In this document: one piece after another, positions 9,098-15,930 of the stretch
Layout of the letters: each line of letters begins with the position of its first letter
Numbering within the stretch: the first letter of the stretch is position 1
NCBI GenBank assembly: GCA_944350445.1
Contig: CALVOW010000010.1
Location: forward strand, 1 to 46,865
Direction of reading: 5' to 3'
DNA length: 46,865 nt
Source: an uncultured Bacilli bacterium
Lineage (GTDB): Bacteria > Bacillota_I > Bacilli_A > RF39 > UBA660
Notes under the pieces: generated by a model
The model's input: the letters and a program-made list of their open reading frames with translations, nothing else
What the model was told of the DNA's origin: nothing
Databases searched by the model: none
Translations under genes and position numbers: made by a program

Positions 9098-10654
9098 TTG
9101 CAAAAACTTGAAAAAATCTTAATAGCTATCTTTATTTTCATCCAAATTATTTTAGATATGTTAAGGAAAACTAATTTTGTTAATATTGAAATCTTAAATA
9201 TTTCTATTTTAGAACTTATTAACATCCTTTTAGTTTTAGGAATCTTCGGAATCGTATTTTTAAAAAATATAAAAAGTTTAAAAAAATATATTCTCTACTT
9301 TATAATACTATTTTTATACTTAGTGCTACATTATTATAATACAACTCTTTTTTCAGCTGAAGCTTATCCACTCCAACAAGCTAATTTTCTAATTGAAACA
9401 TTTCATATATTTATTACCTATATTATTCCTTTTATCTTTTTGATTTCTATTCAAGAAAGTAGTATAAAAAAGAAAGATTTAATTGATATTATTAAATACT
9501 TTGCTTTTTTCATGTCTTTTTTAATTGTAATTTTAAACTTTTTTAAATTATCATATCAAGCCTATGATAATGGAAATATTATTAAATATAATTTCTTTGA
9601 TTGGTTCACATATCAAGGAGATAATTATTATGAACTTACCTCAAAAGGCCTATTTTATTCTGGAAATCAAATATCAGCTATTTTACTAATTTGTTTACCA
9701 ATTACTTTATTAGCACTTTATCAAGAAAAAAAAGTTAAAAATTACTTTTTCTTAGGAATTCAAATTTTAGCTATGTATATGCTTGGAACTAAAGTAGCAA
9801 GTCTTGGAATTTTCTTAGTTTTTCTAGCCTTTTTTCTAATATATATATTTTCAAATCTTATTACTAAAAAAGAAATGCAACCAATTGCAAGAATTGTTAC
9901 TTTTACCGTTGTTGCCTGTGCTTGCTTTTTAATTTCACCATTAGGAATTAATTACCGAATGGAAAAAACCGAAAGTTATGAAGATTTAAATAAAAATCCC
10001 GACTTTTTAAAAATATATCAACTAAATTGTAATAGTAGTGATTTAGAAAAAGAAAGAGAATTTATTAAACAATTTATTATTAATTACAAAGAAAATTTAA
10101 ATATACCGGATTATATCTATGAAGCCTATCCAACAGAATTAGACTTAAAATATTGGTGTGTTTTTCTTCATAACGAAGAACTTCCCAAAAATGATTATCG
10201 AATCATGAAAACAAACATTTTAAATTCGATTTATCAAAAAAATAATAACAAATATGATAAATGGTTAGGAATGGGATATACATTAAATTATTTATATACT
10301 GAAAAAGATTACTCTTTTCAATTTTATATCTATGGAATTATAGGAATTATTGTTTTAATTGGACCATTTTACTTTATAATTTTAAAAAATGGTATTCATA
10401 TTTTAAAAGATATCAAACAAAAAGCAACCATCGAAAATTTAATGCTTTTAATGGCTCCATTAGTTGGACTTTTAACCGCCTATTTTTCTGGACATATTTT
10501 AGAAAGAAGTTTTCCAATGTTAATAATTGCTGTTTTAACAGCTTTATCAACAAAAGCTATTTATGAAAAAAAAAATGACCTAAGTCATTCTTTTTATTTT
10601 ATCTTTTTGATAAATTGTTACTTTATTTTTGCCTGTTGCTTTACTTTCATATAA
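9098..10654 (+). CDS. Wzy-like polysaccharide polymerase / O-antigen ligase-like membrane protein
   Basis: A 518-residue protein with about ten hydrophobic segments and one large hydrophilic loop (about residues 285-395), the layout of Wzy polymerases and O-antigen ligase-like proteins. It would join flipped repeat units on the outer membrane face. Sequence conservation in this family is low, so the call rests on topology and on its place after flippase and transferases. The start is a TTG at 9098-9100, seven bases after AAAGGGG, with no better ATG nearby. The last 25 codons overlap, on the opposite strand, the end of the diguanylate cyclase gene and include a terminator hairpin, so the very end of the protein is not conserved-looking. 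Confidence 0.8.
   Translation: MQKLEKILIAIFIFIQIILDMLRKTNFVNIEILNISILELINILLVLGIFGIVFLKNIKSLKKYILYFIILFLYLVLHYYNTTLFSAEAYPLQQANFLIETFHIFITYIIPFIFLISIQESSIKKKDLIDIIKYFAFFMSFLIVILNFFKLSYQAYDNGNIIKYNFFDWFTYQGDNYYELTSKGLFYSGNQISAILLICLPITLLALYQEKKVKNYFFLGIQILAMYMLGTKVASLGIFLVFLAFFLIYIFSNLITKKEMQPIARIVTFTVVACACFLISPLGINYRMEKTESYEDLNKNPDFLKIYQLNCNSSDLEKEREFIKQFIINYKENLNIPDYIYEAYPTELDLKYWCVFLHNEELPKNDYRIMKTNILNSIYQKNNNKYDKWLGMGYTLNYLYTEKDYSFQFYIYGIIGIIVLIGPFYFIILKNGIHILKDIKQKATIENLMLLMAPLVGLLTAYFSGHILERSFPMLIIAVLTALSTKAIYEKKNDLSHSFYFIFLINCYFIFACCFTFI
10574..10589. terminator. Bidirectional terminator inside two overlapping gene ends
   Basis: AATGAC and GTCATT form a six-base stem around CTAA, flanked by a run of A on the left and T on the right, so it can act on both strands. 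It lies within the coding end of the Wzy-like gene and at the stop of the convergent diguanylate cyclase gene. Confidence 0.65.
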
Positions 10655-11155
10655 AGCTTTATCTGCTTCTTCAATACTTTGCCATAAAGAATCATCACTT
10701 TTTTTTAAGGAAATCCCAATTGAAACAGTAATTGAAACTTTATTACCATTAAATGTTAAATACGATCTTTCTATTTCTTTGCGAATTTTTTCGGCTACAT
10801 TATAAGCATTTTCTAAACTACATCCATTTAAAATTAAAACAAATTCTTCTCCTCCATAACGAATAGGTATATCGCTATTTCGAGAATTTTTAGATAAAAT
10901 GCTCGCTACCATTAGAAGCATTTTATCACCAAAATGATGACCATAAGTATCATTTATATTTTTAAAATTATCAATATCAAACATTAATACAGATGAATTA
11001 ATAAAGAAATTATCTTCTAACTGCATACAATAACCACGATTATATAAACCTGTTTGGATATCTTTTGCAATAACTGTATTTAATCTATCAATTTCTTGTT
11101 GCTGACTGACAATGATTTTTAATAAATTTTCAATAATCATAGAATCTGATCTCAT
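10580..11155 (-). CDS. Diguanylate cyclase (GGEEF), soluble
   Basis: It makes cyclic di-GMP from two GTP. The GGDEF domain covers about residues 31-185: LYNRGYCMQLED, MFDIDNFKNINDTYGHHFGD with the metal aspartate at 60, RYGGEEF at 99-105, and the closing KALYESKATGKNKV. An RxxD inhibitory site (RNSD, 92-95) sits exactly five residues before GGEEF, so product feedback is likely. The 30 residues before the domain look like a short coiled coil (IVSQQQEIDRLNTVI) for dimerisation. No membrane segment is visible. AGGAG precedes the ATG. It is ten bases after a membrane protein of unknown function, which may deliver the signal. Its 3' end overlaps the Wzy-like gene on the other strand. Confidence 0.93.
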   Translation of the reverse strand: MRSDSMIIENLLKIIVSQQQEIDRLNTVIAKDIQTGLYNRGYCMQLEDNFFINSSVLMFDIDNFKNINDTYGHHFGDKMLLMVASILSKNSRNSDIPIRYGGEEFVLILNGCSLENAYNVAEKIRKEIERSYLTFNGNKVSITVSIGISLKKSDDSLWQSIEEADKALYESKATGKNKVTIYQKDKIKRMT

Positions 11156-11165
11156 AAATTCTCCT

Positions 11166-11636
11166 TTAATTTACAATTACTCGTCCAGAATAATTTAAAG
11201 AACCATTATAGGTATCACTTATCCAAATTTTTAAACTGATATCTTTAACTTCTTCTTTTTCTATATTATCAATATAAACAATTCCGTCCATATTTAGAGA
11301 ATGAATCTCTCCATCATTAATAATATATTTTAAATAATTATTACTAATATTATTCTGTATTACATCTGGTACAATTGTAATTTTTATATTTTGATTATTT
11401 ACAGCTTTATTCTCAATTTGGAAATTATATTCTTCTATCTTTAAAACGTCATTATCACTCACTTGTTTTAAAGAAGAAAATGTAATATTTTCAGAAACAA
11501 TAATATTTTCTCTTGTATTCGTTTTATAAACATTAAAATCTTTTAAATTAAACCATATATAACTAGAAAAAGTTAAAAATAATATAGTTATGATAATTCT
11601 TGTCATTAAAAATATTTTTTCTTTCCTATAAAACAT
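11166..11636 (-). CDS. Unknown single-pass membrane protein in operon with the diguanylate cyclase
   Basis: I do not recognise this family. The 156-residue protein has a short basic start, one hydrophobic segment at about 10-30, and an extracytoplasmic domain rich in beta-strand pattern (KEEVKDISLKIWISDTYNGS, SGRVIVN), possibly a Ig-like or signalling-modulating fold. A GGGGGG ribosome site precedes the ATG, and it lies ten bases before the diguanylate cyclase gene. It has its own promoter inside the end of the upstream comEB gene. A role in sensing for the cyclase is only inferred from linkage. Confidence 0.7.
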   Translation of the reverse strand: MFYRKEKIFLMTRIIITILFLTFSSYIWFNLKDFNVYKTNTRENIIVSENITFSSLKQVSDNDVLKIEEYNFQIENKAVNNQNIKITIVPDVIQNNISNNYLKYIINDGEIHSLNMDGIVYIDNIEKEEVKDISLKIWISDTYNGSLNYSGRVIVN

Positions 11637-11658
11637 AAAACCCCCTAAAAACGAGAGT

Positions 11659-11687
11659 ATTATATCATATTTTTATTATTTATGCAA
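11659..11687 (-). promoter_or_regulatory. Promoter for the membrane protein - diguanylate cyclase pair
   Basis: On the minus strand TTGCAT (11682-11687) and TATAAT (11659-11664) are separated by 17 bases, 23 bases before the start of the membrane-protein gene. The -35 box lies within the last codons of the comEB homologue. Confidence 0.65.
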
Positions 11688-12176
11688 ATTGATAGTAATA
11701 TTATCTAAATTGATTTGATAATATTTAACACCACACTCATCCATCATAAGTTTACTAGCTTTTACATTATCAGTATCTTTATATTTATCAGATAAATAAA
11801 TAACCTCTTTAATTCCTGATTGAATAATTAATTTAGCACATTCATTACAAGGAAATAAGTCAACATAAATTTTCGCATTTTCTAAATCTTTTCTACTTCC
11901 TCGATAATTTAAAATAGCATTCATTTCCGCATGGCAAACAAAAGCATATTTTGTTTCTAAAGTTTTTCCTTCACGATCCCATGGAAATATATTATCTTGG
12001 AAGCCATTTGGAGCCCCATTATAACCTATTGATAAGATACGATTAGTTTTATCAACAATACATGCTCCTACTTGCGTGTTAGGGTCTTTACTTCGCATAG
12101 CTGATAGTTTAGCTATTGCCATAAAGTATTGATCCCAAGTTAAATAATCTTTTCTTTCTTTATTAATTTCTTTCAT
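11676..12176 (-). CDS. comEB: dCMP deaminase / ComE operon protein 2-like zinc deaminase
   Basis: Converts dCMP to dUMP to feed thymidylate synthesis. Numbering from the chosen start, the zinc and catalytic motifs are CHAEMNAI (81-88; H82, E84) and PCNECAK (109-115; C110, C113), with the family segments SKDPNTQVGACIVD and GYNGAPNGF. The ATG at 12176 is chosen since it follows the upstream stop by one base and has AAAGGG before it. An upstream in-frame ATG at 12194 would lie within the preceding gene. Length (166 residues) fits. It is the last gene of the run beginning with rsmE. Confidence 0.92.
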   Translation of the reverse strand: MKEINKERKDYLTWDQYFMAIAKLSAMRSKDPNTQVGACIVDKTNRILSIGYNGAPNGFQDNIFPWDREGKTLETKYAFVCHAEMNAILNYRGSRKDLENAKIYVDLFPCNECAKLIIQSGIKEVIYLSDKYKDTDNVKASKLMMDECGVKYYQINLDNITINLHK

Positions 12177-12177
12177 A

Positions 12178-13446
12178 CTACACCCTTTCTCCAATTAATA
12201 CATCATTTTCATTTTTTAAAATTTTAACAAGTACTATTTGATTATTAATATTTTTCTCTGGTATTTTTACTTTTAAATAATTTTCTGTATGTCCAAAAGA
12301 AAAATCATCTAAGTTTTTTTCAATTAAAACAGGAAGTTCTAAACCAATTTGGGAATTTAAGTATTCTTTTTCAAGTTGATTACTAAGTTCAATTAATCTT
12401 TTAACTCTTTCTTTTTTTATGCCTTCAGGAATTTGTCCATCCATTAAGTCAGCCTTAGTGCCTTGACGTCTAGAATATGGAAAAACGTGAACTTTGCTAA
12501 ATCTAATTTCCTTAACAAAATCAAAAGTTTCTTGAAATAATTCCTCCGTTTCTCCCGGAAAACCAACAATAACATCAGTTGTGATACTAATACCTGGGCG
12601 TATCATTCTAATTGTATCAATTTTATTTTTATAATAATCTTTTAAATATTTACGATTCATAGCTTTTAAAATAGTATCAGAACCAGCTTGAAGAGGAATA
12701 TGTAAATGTGAAACAATAATTGGGTATTTTTTTAATACCTCTAAAAAATTATCATCTAATTCCGTAATTTCAATTGAAGAAATACGAAGTCTTTTAAGTC
12801 CTTTAATTTTACAAATCTCTTCTAATAATTCTGGAAACGAAGTTTCAATATCACTTCCATAATGACCAGTATGAATGCCTGTTAAAACAATTTCTTGATA
12901 ACCATTTAAAACTAATGCTGTAATTTCTTTTAAAACATTTTCTTTCTTTTTACTTCTTTGCCTACCTCTAGTATAAGGAATAATACAATAAGAACAAAAG
13001 TTTTCACAACCATCTTGAATTTTCACAAAAGCTCTTGTATGTGAATTCATATGTGTAATAAACATATCCTCAAATACATTATCAAAATCTTTATATAATA
13101 TTTTTTTCTTTTCATGTGTTTTTAAATATTCTTCAACCAATTCTACTACTTTTGTTTTATCTTTATTTCCAATTATAATATCTACTAAATCATTTTGATA
13201 ATCCTTATGAGCTTCTACCATACATCCCATTACCACGATAATAGAATCTTTATTTTCACGTCTTACTTTATTAATTATTTTCCGGCTTTTAGCATCACTC
13301 GTATTAGTAACACTACATGTATTTATTACATAAATATCAGCCACATCAGATACTATTTCATAACCTTTTTCTTGAAATAAAGACATAACATACTCTGATT
13401 CATAAGTATTTACTTTACAACCTAAGGTTACAGCTTTTACTTTCAT
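12178..13446 (-). CDS. mtaB: tRNA threonylcarbamoyladenosine methylthiotransferase MtaB
   Basis: A radical-SAM methylthiotransferase that converts t6A37 to ms2t6A37 in tRNAs reading ANN codons. The N-terminal cluster-binding domain starts with the MtaB hallmark TLGCKVNTYESE (C10), with further cysteines at 44 and 75. The radical-SAM motif is GCENFCSYCIIPYTRGRQRS (C147, C151, C154). HIPLQAGSDTILKAMNRKY, VGFPGETEELFQET and FSKVHVFPYSRRQGT follow, and a C-terminal TRAM-like part ends the 422-residue protein. All key residues are present. It is followed one base later by the comEB gene, so they share a transcript. Confidence 0.95.
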   Translation of the reverse strand: MKVKAVTLGCKVNTYESEYVMSLFQEKGYEIVSDVADIYVINTCSVTNTSDAKSRKIINKVRRENKDSIIVVMGCMVEAHKDYQNDLVDIIIGNKDKTKVVELVEEYLKTHEKKKILYKDFDNVFEDMFITHMNSHTRAFVKIQDGCENFCSYCIIPYTRGRQRSKKKENVLKEITALVLNGYQEIVLTGIHTGHYGSDIETSFPELLEEICKIKGLKRLRISSIEITELDDNFLEVLKKYPIIVSHLHIPLQAGSDTILKAMNRKYLKDYYKNKIDTIRMIRPGISITTDVIVGFPGETEELFQETFDFVKEIRFSKVHVFPYSRRQGTKADLMDGQIPEGIKKERVKRLIELSNQLEKEYLNSQIGLELPVLIEKNLDDFSFGHTENYLKVKIPEKNINNQIVLVKILKNENDVLIGERV

Positions 13447-13458
13447 TTTTTACCTCAA

Positions 13459-13779
13459 TTAATATTTTTTAGGACTAATTACTTTTGATTTTTGGCTTTG
13501 ATCATTTATTTTACTATTTTCTTTAATATATTGAAAAATAACAACAAAAGAAGGATCAACTAAATAATTAATATCATCGATTAGAATATCATCTTTTAAA
13601 TAAAACTGAAAATTTTGAAAATAAACTTTATCTTTTAATTCTACTAATTTTGAATCGTTACGACTTAATTTTAAACCTAAAAGTTTTAAAAATTGAATTA
13701 CATTATTTATGTTTAAAGAATCCTGTTCATTTTGAAAAACATAAAGACCACTAGCTATAATTTTATCATATAAATTCAT
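13459..13779 (-). CDS. Unknown small protein upstream of mtaB
   Basis: I do not recognise it. The 106-residue product (MNLYDKIIASGLYVFQNEQD start) has alternating hydrophobic residues suggesting a small alpha/beta fold, no membrane segment and a Lys/Ser/Gln-rich tail. The ATG at 13779 is chosen because AAGGAGG lies before it. A longer frame reaching 13830 would overlap the previous gene and lacks a ribosome site. It sits thirteen bases before mtaB in the rsmE-comEB run, which does not by itself indicate a function. Confidence 0.65.
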   Translation of the reverse strand: MNLYDKIIASGLYVFQNEQDSLNINNVIQFLKLLGLKLSRNDSKLVELKDKVYFQNFQFYLKDDILIDDINYLVDPSFVVIFQYIKENSKINDQSQKSKVISPKKY

Positions 13780-13822
13780 AAATGCCTCCTTAATAAAGTA
13801 TATTATAAAATAAAAAGAAAAA

Positions 13823-14605
13823 TCAATCAAGATTCTTCTTTAATTCATTTAAGATATTTAAAAATTCATTTGTTTTGCGAATTTCTTTTTCTAATTTTTC
13901 TAAATTAGCTGTATTTTCCAATTGAATCTCATTTAAATTTTCATTTTCGATACCAGAAATCGGTGATAAATAAGGTGTACTTGAAAAATCACCTTGATAA
14001 GCCTGTTCTAAAGGAAGCTTTTCGATTGTTTCAGATGATTCGTTTTTTTCTTGATTATTATCATCAAACATTTTAAATACTTCCAAAATACTAATTGGTT
14101 CATCTCCATCATCAGAATTTACTATATCTAAATCACGACTTGTAAGAAGTTCTTGATAACTAATTATAGCATTTTCTTCTTCAAGAGCTTCTAAATTAGT
14201 AATTGTATCTTCTAAACTAGGAGTATGTTCTAATTCTTCTTCGACTTTTAGTAATTCAATTTGGGCTTTTTCCTTAGAGTTTAAATTTCTATTCTCAACT
14301 GGCTCTATTTTAACAACATTAATTGGATCTAAATCAACAATTAAAGGCTCTATTTCAACAGGTTTACTTAATGGTTCTACTTCTTTTTCAGAAAGCTTAG
14401 TCTCCTCGATTTGATTAAAAGAATTATTATCAATCTTTTCAATTTTTACTTCTTCTTTTAAAGATATTTCCGTTTTTTCTTTTTGAAGTTTTTTTTCTTT
14501 TTTACCACTTAAAAATTCACTAATGGATAAAATAATAACCATTAAAACTAAAAAACCTATTACACTTATCATAATTAAAATCTCAGCGTCTGTAAACAAA
14601 TCCAT
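13823..14605 (-). CDS. Unknown membrane-anchored acidic coiled-coil protein
   Basis: The 260-residue protein has one N-terminal membrane helix (about 8-28, AEILIMISVIGFLVLMVIIL), a short basic segment (KKEKKLQKEK), then a long Glu/Leu/Asn-rich cytoplasmic region with coiled-coil character, ending in a heptad-like stretch (NLEKLEKEIRKTNEFLNILN). No enzymatic motif is visible. The layout resembles cell-envelope scaffold proteins but no family is recognised. It starts eleven bases after rsmE and is followed by the small unknown gene. Confidence 0.7.
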   Translation of the reverse strand: MDLFTDAEILIMISVIGFLVLMVIILSISEFLSGKKEKKLQKEKTEISLKEEVKIEKIDNNSFNQIEETKLSEKEVEPLSKPVEIEPLIVDLDPINVVKIEPVENRNLNSKEKAQIELLKVEEELEHTPSLEDTITNLEALEEENAIISYQELLTSRDLDIVNSDDGDEPISILEVFKMFDDNNQEKNESSETIEKLPLEQAYQGDFSSTPYLSPISGIENENLNEIQLENTANLEKLEKEIRKTNEFLNILNELKKNLD

Positions 14606-14616
14606 AACTCAATAAC

Positions 14617-15333
14617 TCACCTCTCATATTCATAATTTATCATACTAAGAGCACAAAGTGCGGCTGTCTCAGTTCTTAAAACGAATTTGCAAAGAGATGT
14701 ACTTAAAAAACCTTTTTGAATTAAATACTCTTCTTCATCTCTTGTAAATCCTCCCTCAGGACCTACTACTATAATCATAGTATCACATTTTGTATTATTT
14801 TGCAAAATATTTTTCAAATTTCTTGTCATTTCATTTACAGTACATAAAATTTTTAAATCATATTTTACTTCTCCTAACTCTTTTACTGTTAAAACATCAA
14901 AAACTTTAGGAACGATATTTCGTTTTGATTGACGGCTAGCATTTTTAACAATTTCTTGCCATCTACTAACTTTCTTTTCAAAATCTTCCTTTGTACCTTT
15001 AATTATACTATTTTTTGTTTGAAGTGGGATAAAAGAAGTAGCACCAAGTTCAACACTTTTTTGCAAAATTAAATCCATTTTGGCTTCTTTTACTAAACTT
15101 TGACAAATAGTTACCTTTACTCCTAATTCATTGTATGCCAAATTTTCTTCAATTATACTGGCAACAACCAATGGTTGTAATTTTTTTATTTTAGTAAGAT
15201 AAACTTTTTCATTGAAAACAACTTCAACTATATCTTCTAATTTCATTCGCATAACAGTTTTTATATGATGTGTATCTTCTTGACTCAATTCAAACTGATT
15301 ATTATCTTTTTTATTAACAAAATAACGTTGCAT
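14617..15333 (-). CDS. rsmE: 16S rRNA (uracil1498-N3)-methyltransferase RsmE
   Basis: Methylates N3 of U1498 in helix 44 of 16S rRNA. It begins MQRYFVNKKDN, the usual RsmE start, with an N-terminal PUA-like part (LSQEDTHHIKTVMRMKLEDI), the SPOUT part QSLVKEAKMDLILQKSVELGA, KNASRQSKRNIVPKV, and the cofactor-binding knot VVGPEGGFTRDEEEYL followed by LRTETAALCALS. All are conserved. The ATG at 15333 is preferred over the one at 15345 because it matches the family and has GGATGG upstream. About 240 residues is normal. A TATAAT at 15379-15384 probably drives it and the genes after it. Confidence 0.94.
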   Translation of the reverse strand: MQRYFVNKKDNNQFELSQEDTHHIKTVMRMKLEDIVEVVFNEKVYLTKIKKLQPLVVASIIEENLAYNELGVKVTICQSLVKEAKMDLILQKSVELGATSFIPLQTKNSIIKGTKEDFEKKVSRWQEIVKNASRQSKRNIVPKVFDVLTVKELGEVKYDLKILCTVNEMTRNLKNILQNNTKCDTMIIVVGPEGGFTRDEEEYLIQKGFLSTSLCKFVLRTETAALCALSMINYEYER

Positions 15334-15678
15334 AAAACCATCCATTCTAAATTAGTAATTAATATTTATTTTTACCTATTTATTATATCATACGGCAGAC
15401 TGCGTCCGCAACCTAACTTGCAAACTTTCTAAAACTAATATATAATAACATTTACAAATTTCAACTGTCAGAAAAAAGGCCGACCTATATATCCTTTTCT
15501 TAATAAAAATTAAGTTTTTCACGTTAGAATTATAAGATTCAATATTATACAGTTGAACATAATAAACAAGTTTATTCTCATGTATCTTCATATGGGGAAA
15601 GGGGCATTTTTGCCTTTTTATCAAAAACTTGTTTTTTATTTATGTTTTTTTAAAGCAATAGCATAAAATTATTAATAA

Positions 15679-15708
15679 AAAAGTCACTGAACTAAATTCA
15701 GTAACTTT
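15679..15708 (-). terminator. Rho-independent terminator at the left edge of the island
   Basis: AAAGT-C-ACTGAA and TTCAGT-A-ACTTT pair with one mismatch around CTAA. On the minus strand the hairpin is followed by a run of T. It would end transcripts of the 969-residue protein gene. Confidence 0.7.
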
Positions 15709-15718
15709 CGCATTTTTA

Positions 15719-15795
15719 TTAATTATTTTTTTCTTTTAAAGCTGCTTGTGCCACTGCCTTTATAGGGAGTAGATTTCTACTACCAACTTTCAATA
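15719..15795 (-). pseudogene. Possible 3' stub of a lost gene
   Basis: The minus-strand frame reads KVGSRNLLPIKAVAQAALKE then KNN and stop, ten bases before the terminator. It is closed upstream by a TGA after a few codons and has no start with a ribosome site. The amino acid pattern looks coding and is loosely like the PpdK C-terminus (PIARLAAAQAAI), though the DNA differs too much for a recent duplicate. The origin is unknown. Confidence 0.25.
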
Positions 15796-15930
15796 GTATA
15801 AGTCACAGTCAATAAAGGTGATAGATTAAAACAATTATTATTTCAAAGTTTAGATACTTTTTCTTTAATACATAATAAATATACCATCAATATTAAAAAA
15901 AGAAAACGTTAAATAATAATTCTTTTAGTA

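Larger units (their letters stand above)
15334..15930. other. Gene-poor boundary region with promoter, gene stub and terminator
   Basis: About 600 bases without a convincing complete gene. It holds the rsmE promoter (minus-strand TATGATATAAT near 15379-15387), an out-of-character GC-richer patch at 15391-15412, and a 78-codon minus-strand frame (15388-15624) with no ribosome site that I do not accept. It also holds a short coding-like tail at 15719-15795 and a hairpin at 15679-15708. It marks the left edge of the accessory island. Confidence 0.5.

Noticed and set aside
15388-15624. 78-codon minus-strand frame
   Set aside because: No ribosome site, no recognisable protein pattern and an odd composition. 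I treat it as intergenic.
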